From assembly GCA_907165065.1 (NCBI GenBank), contig OU015525.1, forward strand, positions 52,585,537 through 52,649,536: a stretch of DNA of 64,000 nucleotides, given 5' to 3'. Shown piece by piece: positions 23,779-36,590 of the stretch. The stretch comes from Caprimulgus europaeus (lineage: Eukaryota > Chordata > Aves > Caprimulgiformes > Caprimulgidae). Numbering within the stretch: the stretch's first letter is position 1; every line of letters starts with the position of its first letter. A model generated the notes under the pieces. That model saw only the letters and a program-made list of their open reading frames with translations. It did no database searches and was not told where the DNA came from. The translations under genes and the position numbers were made by a program.

Positions 23779-24239
23779 AGAGTCCAGCACAGAGCCACCA
23801 AGATGGTTAAGGGAGTGGAGCATCTCCCTTATGAGGAAAGGCTGAGGGAGCTGGGCCTCTTTAGCTTGGAGAAGCGGAGACGGAGAGGTGACCTCATTAA
23901 TGTTTATAAATATATGAAGGGTGAGTGTCAGGAGGATGGGGCCAGGCTCTTCTCCGTGATGTCCAATGATAGGACAAGGGGTAATGGGTGTAAGGTGGAA
24001 CACAGGAAGTTCCGCTTTAAACTTCAGAAGAAACTTCTTTACGGTGAGGGTGACAGAGCACTGGTACAGGCTGCCCAGGGAGGTTGTGGAGTCTCCTTCT
24101 CTGGAGACATTCAAGACCTGCCTGGATGCCTTCCTGTGTGAACTCATCTAGGTGTTCCTGCTCCAGCAGGGGGACTGGACCAGATGATCTTTTGAGGTCC
24201 CTTCCAATCCCTAACATTCTGCGATTCTGTGATTCTATA
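23779..24239 (+). mobile_element. CR1 LINE 3' end, sister of the 13111 element
   Basis: The element starts abruptly at agagtccagcacagagcc (truncation inside ORF2) and keeps the full 3' side with the same 3' UTR as 13111-14327. It ends in three 8-bp units attctgcg, attctgtg and attctata (24216-24239). The ORF2 frame ([30 protein letters not shown]) is open until one extra A near 24031, in aagaaacttc, shifts it. The rest, [19 protein letters not shown] to LDAFLCELI stop, continues in the next frame to 24151. Otherwise there are few lesions, so it is a young copy. Confidence 0.95.
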
Positions 24240-25807
24240 ATGGCATGCTTCTCATAAACTAGCATCACAGTGTTACAATAGTTAAAAAAAAAATCAACAG
24301 TGTGAAAAAGTATGAAAATAATTTTGGGACATGGCCAATGAAACTCATACTGACCTGTACTTTCCTCAGTGTATGACTGAAAATACTAAAGTTCTTGCAG
24401 ACTTCAACTAAGATTTGATTGCAACAAAGAAAAGTTCCTTTGGTAGTTATCTGATACCTGTCCTGGTCACACTCTACTAGAATTTGATTTTTTCTAGGTT
24501 GTAGGAAAAGAACTGTGGCATTACGAGCACACTCTAAACTGTCTGTGCTTGTTCTTGAAGCAACATAAGCTCTAGCACCCCACCTAATCTTGCTGTACAC
24601 CAGGCTTTTTTAGGAAGGAGATCACCAGCTCAGCGGTTCATGGCCTCTGGTATAGATAGGAGTGACCAAAATTCAAATACTCACAGGAAGCTTTCTACTC
24701 AAGTATGCAAGTGGCTTACACTAAATAAAAAAAGCAAGATCATGGTTCCTTAATTCTAGATCCTGCTCAACTACTGCTTTTTAATTAATACAAAATATAT
24801 TGAATTCACTGTTGATTTTATTATTGCTCTGTGATAACTATGCTTTACTATTGTATTTATTTTCAGTCTTTTTTTCTTTAAAAACATGATTTTTATTGAA
24901 ACACAACTATAATACAGGTTCTCTGCTTATGTATGTTTTTGTGTTCTTCTGAAACATTCTTTCTTTTTGCTCCCAAGTCAAGGAAATTGATGTTTTCTAC
25001 TTTCCTTTTCATTTTTACCACCTATTTTATAATAGTGGCAAAGGCAAAAAGTAATTCAATATCTTTTGCGTAATCCAGCTCTTATCCTATGCAAATGTGT
25101 GGTAATTGAAAAATAAGTAATTATTTTTGCATGGGTATAGCTGGCAGTATATGCTAGGTTATCTGTAATAATGTATCTTGTGATTAAAGAAATAAAGTAT
25201 GGCTTTAATTAAGGAGGGAAAAAAAGCTAGTTCAACATTTCCTGAAATATATAGGGAAGTTTTTGCTCTACTGAGATGAGGAGAGAAGAGAAAAAATATC
25301 CTAGAATGACTTTAAATTTCTTTTTCCTTGTCTTTTCCAATTTTGAGGAAATACTAGATTTCTAGTTGAAAGTCAAACTGCTACATTTTCTCCCCCTTTC
25401 TGTGTGCTTGTCTCGTTTCACTTATAAGGAAGTAGGATTTAATTTTTACAAAAATATTCCCACAGTGAAAAAGGCATACATAATATTAAAAAACAAAACA
25501 AAACATACTCCATCCCAAATCCTTCTGCTGTTTTTTTTCTTTTTCTGTGCCTTCAACAATTTTTTAATGCTGACTGCAACAACAAGATTTCACAAACCAT
25601 TTTAATTCCCAACCTTTATTTTATATTCTACTACAAAAGGGTTAATTCCATTAATTCTGTGGGCACATTTTTTCCTGCCAGAAAAGGAATATCACTGTCC
25701 TTATATCTTCACTTAAGGCAAAATAGTTCTGTCTTTGTCTAATTGGGCTTGAAAAGAGAAGTTACTGGCTTCACTTCTTGAAATAGTGTATTTTAAGATT
25801 ATGGGAA
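24240..25807. other. no gene recognised
   Basis: AT-rich sequence with T-rich runs. A 111-codon minus-strand open frame (24265-24600) has no recognisable domain. Confidence 0.5.
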
Positions 25808-26150
25808 AATTCAGGTGGGAAGGGACATCAGGTAGTTTATAGTCCAAGCTCCTGCTCCAGGCAGGGTCAGCTGTGAGATCAGACTTCGTTGCTCATGGCT
25901 TTGTCCAGTTCGGTCTTTAATACTTCAGGGAACAGAGCCAATGCAGTATCCCTGGGCAACACGATGCAGCACCTGTCTATCTCATAGTGAAAATATTTCT
26001 CCTTATATCCAGTCTAATCCTCTTGTTTTAACTTGTGCCCATTAACCTGAGCGCTTGCCTCTGCCACTCAGTTTGCCAGCAACTTTACACTGGCAGCTCT
26101 TTCAGCTCCTTCAAACCAAATGTTCATGGGCCTGTCCCTGAAGCTTCTCT
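25808..26150 (-). mobile_element. old CR1 LINE 3' fragment
   Basis: On the plus strand the sequence reads as the complement of a CR1 tail: caggtgggaagggacatca, then agtccaagctcctgctcc, ctttgtccagttcggtctttaatac, a cctgggcaac segment, tatttctccttatatccagtctaatcctc, cttgtgcccattaacc, and tcctgaagcttct near 26140. These correspond to the 3' UTR and last ORF2 codons. The 8-bp tail is lost and many positions have changed, so it is an old copy. Confidence 0.8.
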
Positions 26151-29100
26151 TTGGCATGTCATAGTAATGTCATACTCCTACAAATGACCACAGTAAGCAA
26201 ACAACACAAAACCTGGATTACTTTCCTTACTCTGTTCAATTCTCTGCACAATACTCATGTCAGTGAGGCTGTTTGCAGAAAATACAATAAAGACATGTTT
26301 ACACATGATAGATTTCAGTTTCGGATTAACACACTCAAGGTCTACATGCAAGAAAGATGCTTGAGTTTGCCGTTACCTAGATAGCTAAGGCCCAATTCAG
26401 TTCCCCTCAGAGATGCCCTGTAATATTCCTTCCTGGTCTCCAGGAAGGCTGCAGTTCTCCTACAGATCCTATGTCATATTTATCAACTCTGTGTGGATGT
26501 CTCAGATACACTGTCGCATTTCAAATGGTACACAGATGTCAGGGATTTGAACCTATAGGAACTGGTTACTTGAATGATTCTTTTGGCCTGACTACCACAA
26601 AGACATATATTCCATTGATTATATATTAGAAATTAGACACCTAGAAAACATTTAGACACCTACATATGCTTGCACTAAAGTGTCATCACAAACTGAAAAG
26701 CAGCCACAGCCTAAGATCATGGCAGATGACAGCAGATAATTACAGCTCATGAAATCAAGTGTCAGTACTATGTGGTATGGGTGAGGAGGATACTTGAAAT
26801 GGTATCACCATATATCAGGAAGCAGCTTCTGCACATTTTGTTTCAAGCCTTCAATCAAATGCACATTTAAGACAAAGTTCCACATGAGAAAGTAACAATA
26901 TTCTTTACTCCTTTCTCTTTCCTGACCACTTAATCTCAGGAAATACTACCATTCAAAGAGCAACCACTAATGAAATCCAAACATGGTCTGTGAGATGGAG
27001 GAGATGGGAGCTAGAGATCAAATCCCCCCTAATCTCCAATTCCTGCTTTCTGTGAATCTAATAATGATACGTTGCTCACTGAAATGTCAACAATAACATA
27101 CAGAACTACTATGCACCTTTTGAGAGACAGAAGATAAATTGAGCTCTCAAATCTTCATGACTTTCATACTTCAGGGAATACTAAAAAGGTCTTCCAGAAG
27201 TCTTTCTCTTATCTCAAGAGTAGCAGAGATTTTCATCTGTTGTTGAGATTCTTACTTTGATTTACAGTGGCAGCCCTCACCCCTAAAAAAGCTCCAGCTA
27301 ATTTAGCTATCTTCTACTAATACTCCTCTTCTTTCTAGTAAAATTTTCATGTGGATTGAAAAAGTGCACTAAAAACATTGAAATCGACTCTACAGATGTG
27401 GAAGATCCATTAAGAAGTAGAGAACATTTAAACATTTTAGGTGTATATGCTAATGTAGTCAAAAGCAGACAATTCTTCTGAGACATAGGCTTTTTTATCT
27501 CCTGGGTTTTTTCTCCATCCGCTCCAAATTTCTAGCTTGATTTGTACTTCTCCTCATGCTTTTCTCAACTTAGTCTGTTTTTCTCAGCTGAGTAATCTTT
27601 ATATTCCAGACAGGCACCTAATTCTGCCCTATACTGTCAACCTCATTTTCCCCAGCTTCTTTGTGAGCTCAAATTATACAAAACCCAAAGGTCCAAACTA
27701 CACGAGGTGCAAGCTGAGGCTAAGGCATTGCTTTGATAGTACTGTAGGTAAAACTGAATGAATTGTGAAAATATTCATCAGATGCCTAGATTAAATTCCT
27801 TTAAATGAATGTTCATGAATTATTCACTTGTCTAAAATCCCAAGGATTCATTCAAAATATACTGCAAAATTATTTGAATAAACTATTTTATTTTATTCAA
27901 ACTACCTCTGTCTATAAGTACTCTGAAGCCATCTCAATTAATTCCTAGATGCCCTCCTAGCTTATCCCAAATATTTCCCTGTGAAAAATTTTGTTGTGTT
28001 TATTTTTCCTATATCTAGGCCACTACAGTTACTAAAAGCTTATACTACATTATCTTTCTGATAACTGCAGGGTCTTACAGACCTACAAGAAGGCTATTGG
28101 CAGAGACCAAACCCATCATCTTCCTATGACAAATGCAGTTTGTCCTACAGTACCTGCACAATTAATAATAATTGCGTAGGGAATACAATGAGCAAAACTG
28201 TGGGAGCCCTTTGTTTGAGGAAGTATTCATTTCATAAATGAATGAAATAATTTTCCTTTCTCATATTTTGCAAAATGCATGTTTATGGCAAACTGTCATC
28301 TGTATTCCAATTTAGAACCTAGAAACCACAGTGATGGTTCCTTGGAAATGCTTAAAATAGATAAGATGGATTGATTGATTGCATATTCCTTTGAATTATT
28401 GTGAAAGCACCAGGTCTACCTAAATCATGCCGTGAAAAAAGTGGAGTTAGAAGTTATGTAACCTCAAGTTGCTATAAATTGCTTCTTGTTGAAAGCTATA
28501 TAAAACATTTTCAAATCTGTCATGTTCCACCTCTTCTGCTTTAAAAAAAATGAATCAGGCTTATATTGTTAAGTTCAAGCAAAAGTTATGCCACCACGAG
28601 GACTGAATACTCTTTCACAATTAAATACAAGAATTTAGTCCATTTTTATGTCCAGAATGTATTTATTACTACAAGACATTTTATTAGGTTAGCTAATTCA
28701 GCAACAAAACCAGCTCAAACATACTTCTTTACTCATGGACACACCATCTTTCTGTTACTTTAATCTCAGTTCGTTTCTTGAATACAGATTATATTTACCT
28801 TCTTTTGTCTGCTGATATTCCCACATGCCCTCAGAAGAAGCTATCTGACAAAGCAGCCAGAGAAACACATTTTCTACTCCTCCTCCCACAGCAGCATACA
28901 AGATGACTGCACAGCCACAGCATCCCAGAGAATATGCTCTACAATATCTGATCTGATCTTTGCAAGAAAACAGTCTCAAACCTTGGACTAGTCTGACCTA
29001 CCACAAAGAAGGAGAAACGGAGTATAGTGGTAAGAGAACATGAAGGATCCAGAAACCACTTTATTTGTAGTGATGAGAACTGAAGAAATTAGCAGAGTAG

Positions 29101-29165
29101 ACAGTAGAAAATAATGCAGTGGTTAAAGCTGTGGGGCAGCACCTGAAGTCTGCTCTTGGTAGTCC
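26151..29165. other. no gene recognised
   Basis: AT-rich unique-looking sequence with short open frames only. A short gatt repeat lies near 28366-28380. Confidence 0.5.
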
Positions 29166-29198
29166 TATATATATATATATACACACACACATACACAT
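29166..29198. repeat. (TA)n(CA)n microsatellite
   Basis: A TA-dinucleotide run passes directly into a CA run, followed by a T15 tract at 29221-29235. Confidence 0.95.
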
Positions 29199-29813
29199 TT
29201 TACAGCTGCTATTCTGATTATTTTTTTTTTTTTTTACTGGCATTGAAATTTTAAAAGCATTTAAAAGCCTTTTAACAGCTTCACTGGGACCAGAGAGTGA
29301 AACTACTATCAAGTGAAGCTTTTGATAGTACAAGCTACAAAGAACAGCTGGAGAAAGCAGTTGTCATTTTCAGGACAGAATATCCCTCTGCAAAAAAACC
29401 TTCTTGCTTACCAACACAGGTGCTTTCCCCACAAAAAACATGTGGACTGGCAAAGCAAAATAACAAAGGGGTCATGGCAGAATTGCATTTGATACATTGA
29501 AAGTGTGTATCACCCATCATATGATTATATCCTATTTTGTACTCTGAAAAACAGACACCTCCTACAGCAACAAAGACAATTATAAGACAGCTACCATTTA
29601 TCCCAAAAAAGCACTTTGCTACTTAGAAAAATACTTAGAAAGGAAAAACAACCCCTTGCTAGTGAAATTAGCTGAAATTAGCTCCTCTGATGACCTGTTC
29701 TTTAAATTGGGAAAGAAGGGATTTTTTATTCAGCATGATTTATTTTTAGACTGGCAAAGAGACAATGGTAAACAGAACTGTAGCTCTGTGGGCACCTTCT
29801 GAGGTTAAATTAC

Positions 29814-29953
29814 CTTTCATGCCATTTGCACAGAAGACTTCTCAAGCAGCTTGAGCAGATGGTCAGGACACCACTGTCCGTTTCCTTGTATCCACAATGA
29901 TAAAAGATGGCTCTTTGAAATCCTGAACAATATGACTCTTGTGATGCTTTAGG
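29814..29953 (-). other. candidate coding exon, Cys-rich, unrecognised
   Basis: On the minus strand a very strong acceptor-like tract (a run of T and C ending cccccctgacag, 29954 upward) is followed by 140 nt. One frame is open throughout, 46 codons and two bases, up to a donor-like AAAG|GTAATT (29813 downward). In that frame an in-frame stop lies just past the donor and another just before the acceptor. The translation contains YHCGYKETDSG and ICSSCLRSLLCKWHE. The CxxC pair and nearby Cys/His residues recall zinc-ribbon segments, but I recognise no family. The other two frames contain stops. One open frame of this length is not rare enough by itself to prove a gene. Confidence 0.25.
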
Positions 29954-30060
29954 CTGTCAGGGGGAAAAAAAAACCAAACACATATAAATATAAAGTCAGC
30001 TGAAGAAAAGCGTTGTGATTGATGAAATTTTATTTTGAAATACTAAAATCCCCTCTTTAA

Positions 30061-30094
30061 CAACAACAACAAAATATATATATATATATATATG
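30061..30094. repeat. (CAA)n(TA)n simple repeat
   Basis: Several caa units are followed by about eleven ta dinucleotides. Confidence 0.95.
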
Positions 30095-31497
30095 TAATCT
30101 AGAATCATTTCGCTAAAAGAAACTAGTATGTTCCAGAGTACTTAGCTAAGTAGGAGACACAGGTAAAAACAAACCATACACAGTAACTCTGACTGAAATA
30201 AGAATCTACACAACTGCTTCTACTTCATATAGTATTTGCTGGAGTGTGCTGCCAAATAACAACCAGTTCTGCTTACTGTGCCATAGAGGTGGTCAGAGAT
30301 TTCCAGGATGAAGCCAGAGCAGATAACTGCCAGGGCATAGCAATCCACCTACCCAACCAAGTATTGGTAGAGAAGGCCATGAAAGTAGGACAACATACTG
30401 GATGTGGTTTTTAGTTGTTTTAAGAACTTGCCAAATTTCTTCGTGAGCAGCCCTGGTCACATATCCCCAATGTGACCATTTTGCCAACAAGCAACTTGCT
30501 AAAATGACTCTTTTATTGAAACAAGTTACTAATAACAAAGATTCATTTAAAGAATTGGAGACAACATACACAACTATGAAGAAACCCCTGAACCTTTAGG
30601 AACAATCTTTGGGATTTAAGAGTGAAGTGAGCAGATTTTAGTCTTTGGACTTAAAACTAACTGCATAACATGCAACTCAAAAGCTTGTGAAAGAAAAGGA
30701 AAAGCAAGGCTGCTGAATATGGACAAAATCACACGGAATCAGTGAAGGGGCCCAGATGCTGACTTCAATACACAGGGCAAAATAAGACAGAATTTGGTTT
30801 AGAAAATAACATTGAAATTAGATAACTATGACTCACCAGCTACTCAATGCCATAAAGCCAGCAGGTACTGGAAAGCGCTTAATTAACTACAGTTGCATAT
30901 AAAGATGGACAGTTGTTTCTGCAATAACTGCCTGTTTAAAGAATGACACAAGTAGAATTGATATTCTCTATCTAATACCACACACTACACAGCACCATCA
31001 GGTAAACAGTGGATGCATTTCTCCCTCTCTCATTTCAATGATCAATTGACTTGTTTTCAACTCTTTTTGCTATGCTGTTGGCATATTCAACATGCCTTAG
31101 AACAAATGTACACTTTAGATATTTAAGATTCTTGTCAAATTTTTAGAAATTGTTAAGACTCATTGGAGTAGTGAAAGAAAGGAAAAGACAGGTTGAGATA
31201 AACGTCAAGCAGTAGCATCCAGCAATTCAAAGTAATATGCTTTGATAATTGAGGAGTAATTATAGCTCACATAAGAGGAAATAAGTATGAAATAATATAA
31301 ATATGAATGGGAATTTACCAAAAAATAATATTAACAAATTAGGAAAACAGAACAATTTATGTTCAAATATGAGAGAAAGCCCAGATGAGAAGATTTTTCC
31401 TAACTCTCCTCTCTGCCTCAGAAAAGAGGGAAACCCAAAAGTATGTTTTAAATATCAGCATCTTGTACTAGCTTTTGTGCTAATGTAATTTCCATTT

Positions 31498-31517
31498 AAA
31501 AAAAAAAAAAAAAAAAA
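31498..31517. repeat. poly(A) run, 20 bases
   Basis: An uninterrupted run of A. No LINE or SINE body is recognisable upstream, so I do not treat it as a retroelement tail. Confidence 0.95.
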
Positions 31518-34500
31518 TCAAGGCTGCCTTTCCCCAAGGGAGCACTCTCTCTGCTTTAATTCTCTCACTTTTTTCACAAAATGAAATGGAGGGCCCCTGT
31601 CCCTCACCTGTTTGTCTTCACTTAACATCCCCAGATACATTCACCTATTTACAAATATAATGTAATAAAGTGATTAATACACCAACAGACATGTTTAATG
31701 TGAACCTACTGTCTCAGAGAATAAGGAGTTGGACAATACAATCACCTATCTCTCAGTAAACCAACACTATGTCTTCCAGAATCAGTGGACTTCACTTAGA
31801 AGGATTTCCATTATTACAAAATGGACACTATTTTCTTCCTCATAAACAAATTGATAAATTGTTAAAAATTCACAATATATTTAAAATATTTTAAAAAGTG
31901 ATAGAGGTCTGTGATGAACGTGATAAAAATGTCCTTGACCTCAAAAATTCAATTTTCACTGAAAACACCAGAGTATACATTTTGTTTGTCCAGTAAGAAC
32001 AAAGAGACTTTGAATAATAAATACTAAGGGAGCTGGACTGTGATCAGATATCCTGTTTCAATGATACCAATTATAAAAAATCCAACATCTTATGGGAAAC
32101 ACGACAAACCAGCATTATTTAGAAGAATGGTATTTGAAATATGATAAGTTCTAAATCATTTCCATACTGAATATGGAAGCATCCATAACTGTTTTAGCTC
32201 TCTGATTACCTCTTTCCAGACATGAAATTGCTCAAAAGCATATCAACAAAATTAATTTGAAACTGCTGTGAACAAAACTTGCAAATCAAACGCAATTTCA
32301 TTTTGTTTTGTTGCTTTTACAAAGAGGTAAGATGCACCATGAAGGGCAGACTGGTAAAAGCAATACACAGAGAGGCAAGTGCACATAAAGTGAAAGTATA
32401 GATGGAAAAACTAATTTCCAGGGAAGTGATAATGAAAACCTAGGTGCAGAAATATTGGTAGTTAAAACAACCACTTATTATTCCTTGGTAAAGGAGTAAC
32501 CAATGAGATTTTCCTCCACATAAATTACTTTCTAGATCCTCTTGTAAGCTGGGCTACAATTAGCATGCAATAACTAGTTGTCAGCTGACGACTGGACTGT
32601 TTAAAGCTGCTGCAAAAACTGAGGCAGAGATTTAGGCTGTCTTCCTCTTTGTACAAGTGGGCATTAATACATCTTCTGACGACCAAAGATAGTTTCCTTT
32701 CTGCAGGTTTAGAAGTATAAAAAGCTCCAGTGGGAAGATTGGGAAGGTCTTCCCATCTCTCCATTATGCAGTAAGTTAAATCACTATTTATGGAGAGGGA
32801 ATATGCTGCACACTCAGAAATAAGACCCACTAAAAACAAGGAGATGAAGAAAAACTTTAGTTTTAGCAGTGTGGCTGTACAGCAGCTGATTCCAGAAGGA
32901 ATTTCTCAGTACTTAACTCCTTCCAGACCACCCCCCATTTGTGAGGTCACATAAATGTAGCGTGTATTATTCCATAATCACAGAAGGGAGGTAACACAAA
33001 AAGGAAAAGCTGTCCTTAAGTCTTCGCAATACGAATGACTGGCCTGGAACACATTTTAAACAGACAGCTATTCTGAATGAGGTACATCAGAGGTAAAAGA
33101 GTTTAGCAGAAAAATGCTGATCAAAAAAATCAGGTGACAATTTGGTGCTGAAATTAGTAAAACTTGCCTTTTAAATCTTGCAGAAAATGGTTTAAGTTTG
33201 CAGTTAAAACATATCTACAGATTCAACCTAAACTTAACAAATATGTGCACTGAAAGAAAGGACTACTTGAAACTTCATATACCAGAACTGTGATACTTTT
33301 TATTTTCTAAGTCTTTGTTTCAGTATGTGTAGCACTATCAAGATGTCATCTCCACTATAATACCAGAGAAAGAATAGATATCCATATTAATAATCTCAGA
33401 AGTCAACTGGAGAAAGGATGAGCTCCATGATAATATGGACTGGTCACAGAGCATTTCATTAAGACCAAACAGAAGCCTCTCCCTGAGCAACCAATGCTGT
33501 AGTTGTAAATAACATACTGGCTCCCAACTTGCTGAAACTAGTAGACCAAGAATATACAGACTATTTGACACATGATTTTACAGCTGTAAATGAAATGGAA
33601 GCTTTCAAGTATAATATACATTATGAAGAAGAGAAATAGTTGTGTCTTTAAATGACACTTTCGGAACCATTTTTCCTTGATAATGCACATCTTTCAGATA
33701 CTTGTCAGAAATCACGTCCATTTATGCAAGGTTAGATTTTCATTACCTAAATTCCAACATATAAACAAGCAGAAAGAGGAAGCTAAAGTAATATCCAACC
33801 CTATACAAATTCTGGGCAAGTTCTTAAATATTCTAGTGAATAAAATTTTGTGATGTTATGTAAGAAAATATAAAATGTATTATTACCTGTTATTTCCTAC
33901 CTTGTGCAGACACATACATTTGTGCAGAATGGGTGCTAAAAGTGCTACTAAATCAAAATTACTATGTTTCACCACACTTTTTACAGGTATAAGCAAACAC
34001 CTAAGACATTAGTACATGGTGAAACCTCATGCCTTTCAAGAACTACCAGAAATGTAGGTTGGTGTAACCAGCAATGTCATAAACCATGATAAACACTAAT
34101 GAGTTTCAGGGTGTCTTTTCTAAACACACACCTCTGAAATCTCTAATTGCATTTCGAAGACATCTAAGCTTCCAATAATTCATTTCAGAATTTCCGTTAT
34201 TTCTGCTTCCTCCTCTTCTATTGTAACTTTTATTAGAATAAAGACCTGTTTTCAGTACACACAGAGTCACCTCTTCCATTCTGGAAAGCGTAGACTTCAT
34301 TAAATTTACAGACCCACTGGTGACAGGGCTCCACCAAACAAAAGCTCTAGCTGGCTCAGATTATGTTCTGGACATCTGAGAATCTCCACAGAGATAATGA
34401 TGACTACCTGCACACCCAGCAACCTCAGTGGAGGTACTGTTAACCTGAAGGTCACTAAAGCCTTAGCACTTACACATCAATTCATCAGCAACAGTACCCA

Positions 34501-34605
34501 AATATAAATTATTTGGGTAAAGACAAAGCAAGCCCCTTCTACATGAAACATTACAGAGCAACTGACAACAGCTGCCTCTTTCAACATTAAAGTGGCCAAA
34601 CCCAG

Positions 34606-34748
34606 GCACGAGCTGCTCAGACAGACTGTGGAACCTCCCACCTTTGAAGATATTCAGAACTCAGTGGGAGAGGGCCTTGAGGTACCTGATCTAGTTTTGA
34701 AGTTGACATTGGGGTCCAGAAGCCCCTTTTAATCTCAATGATAATTTG
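34606..34748 (+). mobile_element. old CR1 LINE 3' end
   Basis: A degenerate CR1 tail: ctgctcagacagactgtgga, then cctttgaagatattcagaac, gagggccttgaggtacctgatctagtttt, and a shortened 3' UTR ending ccccttttaatctcaatgat. The order matches the end of ORF2 and the 3' UTR. A deletion removed the usual gactagatgacct segment, and the 8-bp tail is no longer clear. It is an old insertion. Confidence 0.72.
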
Positions 34749-36469
34749 TATCTGTGCAAAACTAATTTATCCTCAGCTGAACCACAGCAATATCCAGAAG
34801 ACAAAGTAGGAATTTGATTTTCTCTACTTCAGGCACTTGCCAAAATGAAGTGAAGCTTAGCCAGGGAGTTCCAAATAATCTCAGTTGATTTGCATGGCCA
34901 TAGAATAGCACCTCAGCTTTATGTTTCATAAAGACAATAGCAGCCCCAATGCTATAAAATCCTTAATTGCCAGCTCATGCTTCAGTAGTGATTCCAAAGA
35001 AGGATGGCTAGTAGCCAAAAATCACCAGTATAGTTACCTGCCATATCTGGATTTTCCTTAGAGGTCTCCTGTCTCACTAATGATGAGGTTAAACTTGGCT
35101 TTGCATATGAGATTTAGCAAAGAAACAGCCTTCAGTGGTATTGGAGTGGAAAACAGAGCAAATTAAATTGGTTGTCTTTATATTTTACAACTAACTCAAA
35201 TTACCATACTGGGGAGATGCCATCCAAATCAAACACTAAACCACACAAACAGGAACCATTTCATTAGCATCCACAGACTGAACCTTTCCCCAGGTGTAAT
35301 TTAAGGACTTCTTAAAATATGCAATTTTATCTACTACTTTGAGTCCTCAATCACTTCCTACTGTAATTCTAGTTTCCCTCTACATGAAATCCTGCAATTA
35401 AATCTACGTTCAGGATGACTGCCCTGATTAATAACTCTATAATGTCTGTACTCTGTTGGATAAAGCAATTCTTTGTTCAAAAGTAACCCTTTTCCTCTGA
35501 ACGCTGGCAATTTCAGTACTGAGGGAATGAATCACCACCGCTTGGTGCTGCCATTCACACTGCTGTGTAGTCATGTGAAGGCATTCTGAGCCATAATTTC
35601 TTATCCTCCTCAGTCAGCTGTAGATTATGACAGTGGAGGGACTATATGGATGCAAGTAACTCACAGGTCATCCAATATGTCAATCAAAAAGACCATAGTA
35701 ACTTCAAAGGTACCGGATGAATTCTGAATACCTCATTTTTTAAAAATTTGAATGCTAACTGAAGAAAGAATAATATTTGATGGAACAAACTAGGCAACCA
35801 AAAAGGCTGAACACAGCAATACAGTATACAGTTTCTGGAGGGAAAAGGAAAGGAAAGCATGCTTTGTTCTATGTTAAACTCTACTACAGTTTGCTGGAAA
35901 AATATCTACCAAAAAAAAAAAAAAAAAAGAGCAAAAAAGTGGCCAATATTTTGATTTTTGCTCCACATGCTGGAATTAAAAATGAAGTAAAAATATCTTG
36001 AGTTTTCACATACCAGTGACAGAGGTATTCTTTACAGTGGAGAGCAAACGTTCAGTGGCCTGACTTGGGACTCATCTATCACAAAGGATTATTTGGTTCA
36101 CTGCAGAGATCTGAGCATGAGTCAATGATATCTCCAGGTTTCAACCCTATTGATAGCTAATTAACTGTTAAGGGTGTCAATGCTTTTTGAAAGTTCATTT
36201 CATCTGGATGCAGAAGAGGAACATTTTAGAAAACATTATTTCCACAGAACAGGATAACATTTACCTGCCTGCTTCTATCAGGAAAAAAAAGTACCTTACA
36301 ATACAGGATTTAAAAATTGCTAAGCAAGTTTATTAGACACATTTAACAATGATCCTATGCAACAACATATTAATAAATTTATGTTGATGACTGAGGGGCA
36401 AAATTGCATAGAAAAATCCACTGAGGAAGAAAGGCTGAAACATGCATTATCTCATCAGCTTAGTGAGGC
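34749..36469. other. no gene recognised
   Basis: AT-rich sequence with an A18 run at 35911-35928. No gene or repeat recognised. Confidence 0.5.
35911..35928. repeat. poly(A) run, 18 bases
   Basis: An uninterrupted run of A with no recognisable retroelement body upstream. Confidence 0.95.
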
Positions 36470-36590
36470 CCATTTCACCTGAATTTAAATGACTTGAGTA
36501 AGATTATGCAGTGAGTCAGCTCAGAGCCCAGAATAGAACCAGAGAATTGTGGCTCATTGTCTCTGTCTTTAACCATTAATTCACACTCCC
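36470..36590 (+). mobile_element. ancient MIR-type SINE relic
   Basis: The string gaggcccatttcacctg...atgacttgagtaagattatgcagtgagtcag...cagagcccagaatagaacc...taaccattaattcacactccc follows the 3' half of the tRNA-derived MIR/CORE-SINE pattern. That pattern is the conserved aagtgacttgcccaaggtca segment, the agcagagc...gaacc segment and the final ctctaaccactagaccac segment. Divergence is high, as expected of an insertion older than the bird lineage. A distant LINE tail with similar sequence is possible. Confidence 0.5.

Larger units (their letters stand above)
29199..34605. other. no gene recognised apart from one exon candidate
   Basis: AT-rich sequence with simple repeats at 30061-30094 and 31498-31517 and one minus-strand exon candidate at 29814-29953. 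A 104-codon minus-strand open frame at 32525-32839 has no recognisable domain. Confidence 0.5.

Noticed and set aside
31498..31517. Poly(A) run as a possible processed pseudogene or SINE tail
   Set aside because: No recognisable gene or SINE body lies upstream and no flanking direct repeat was found.
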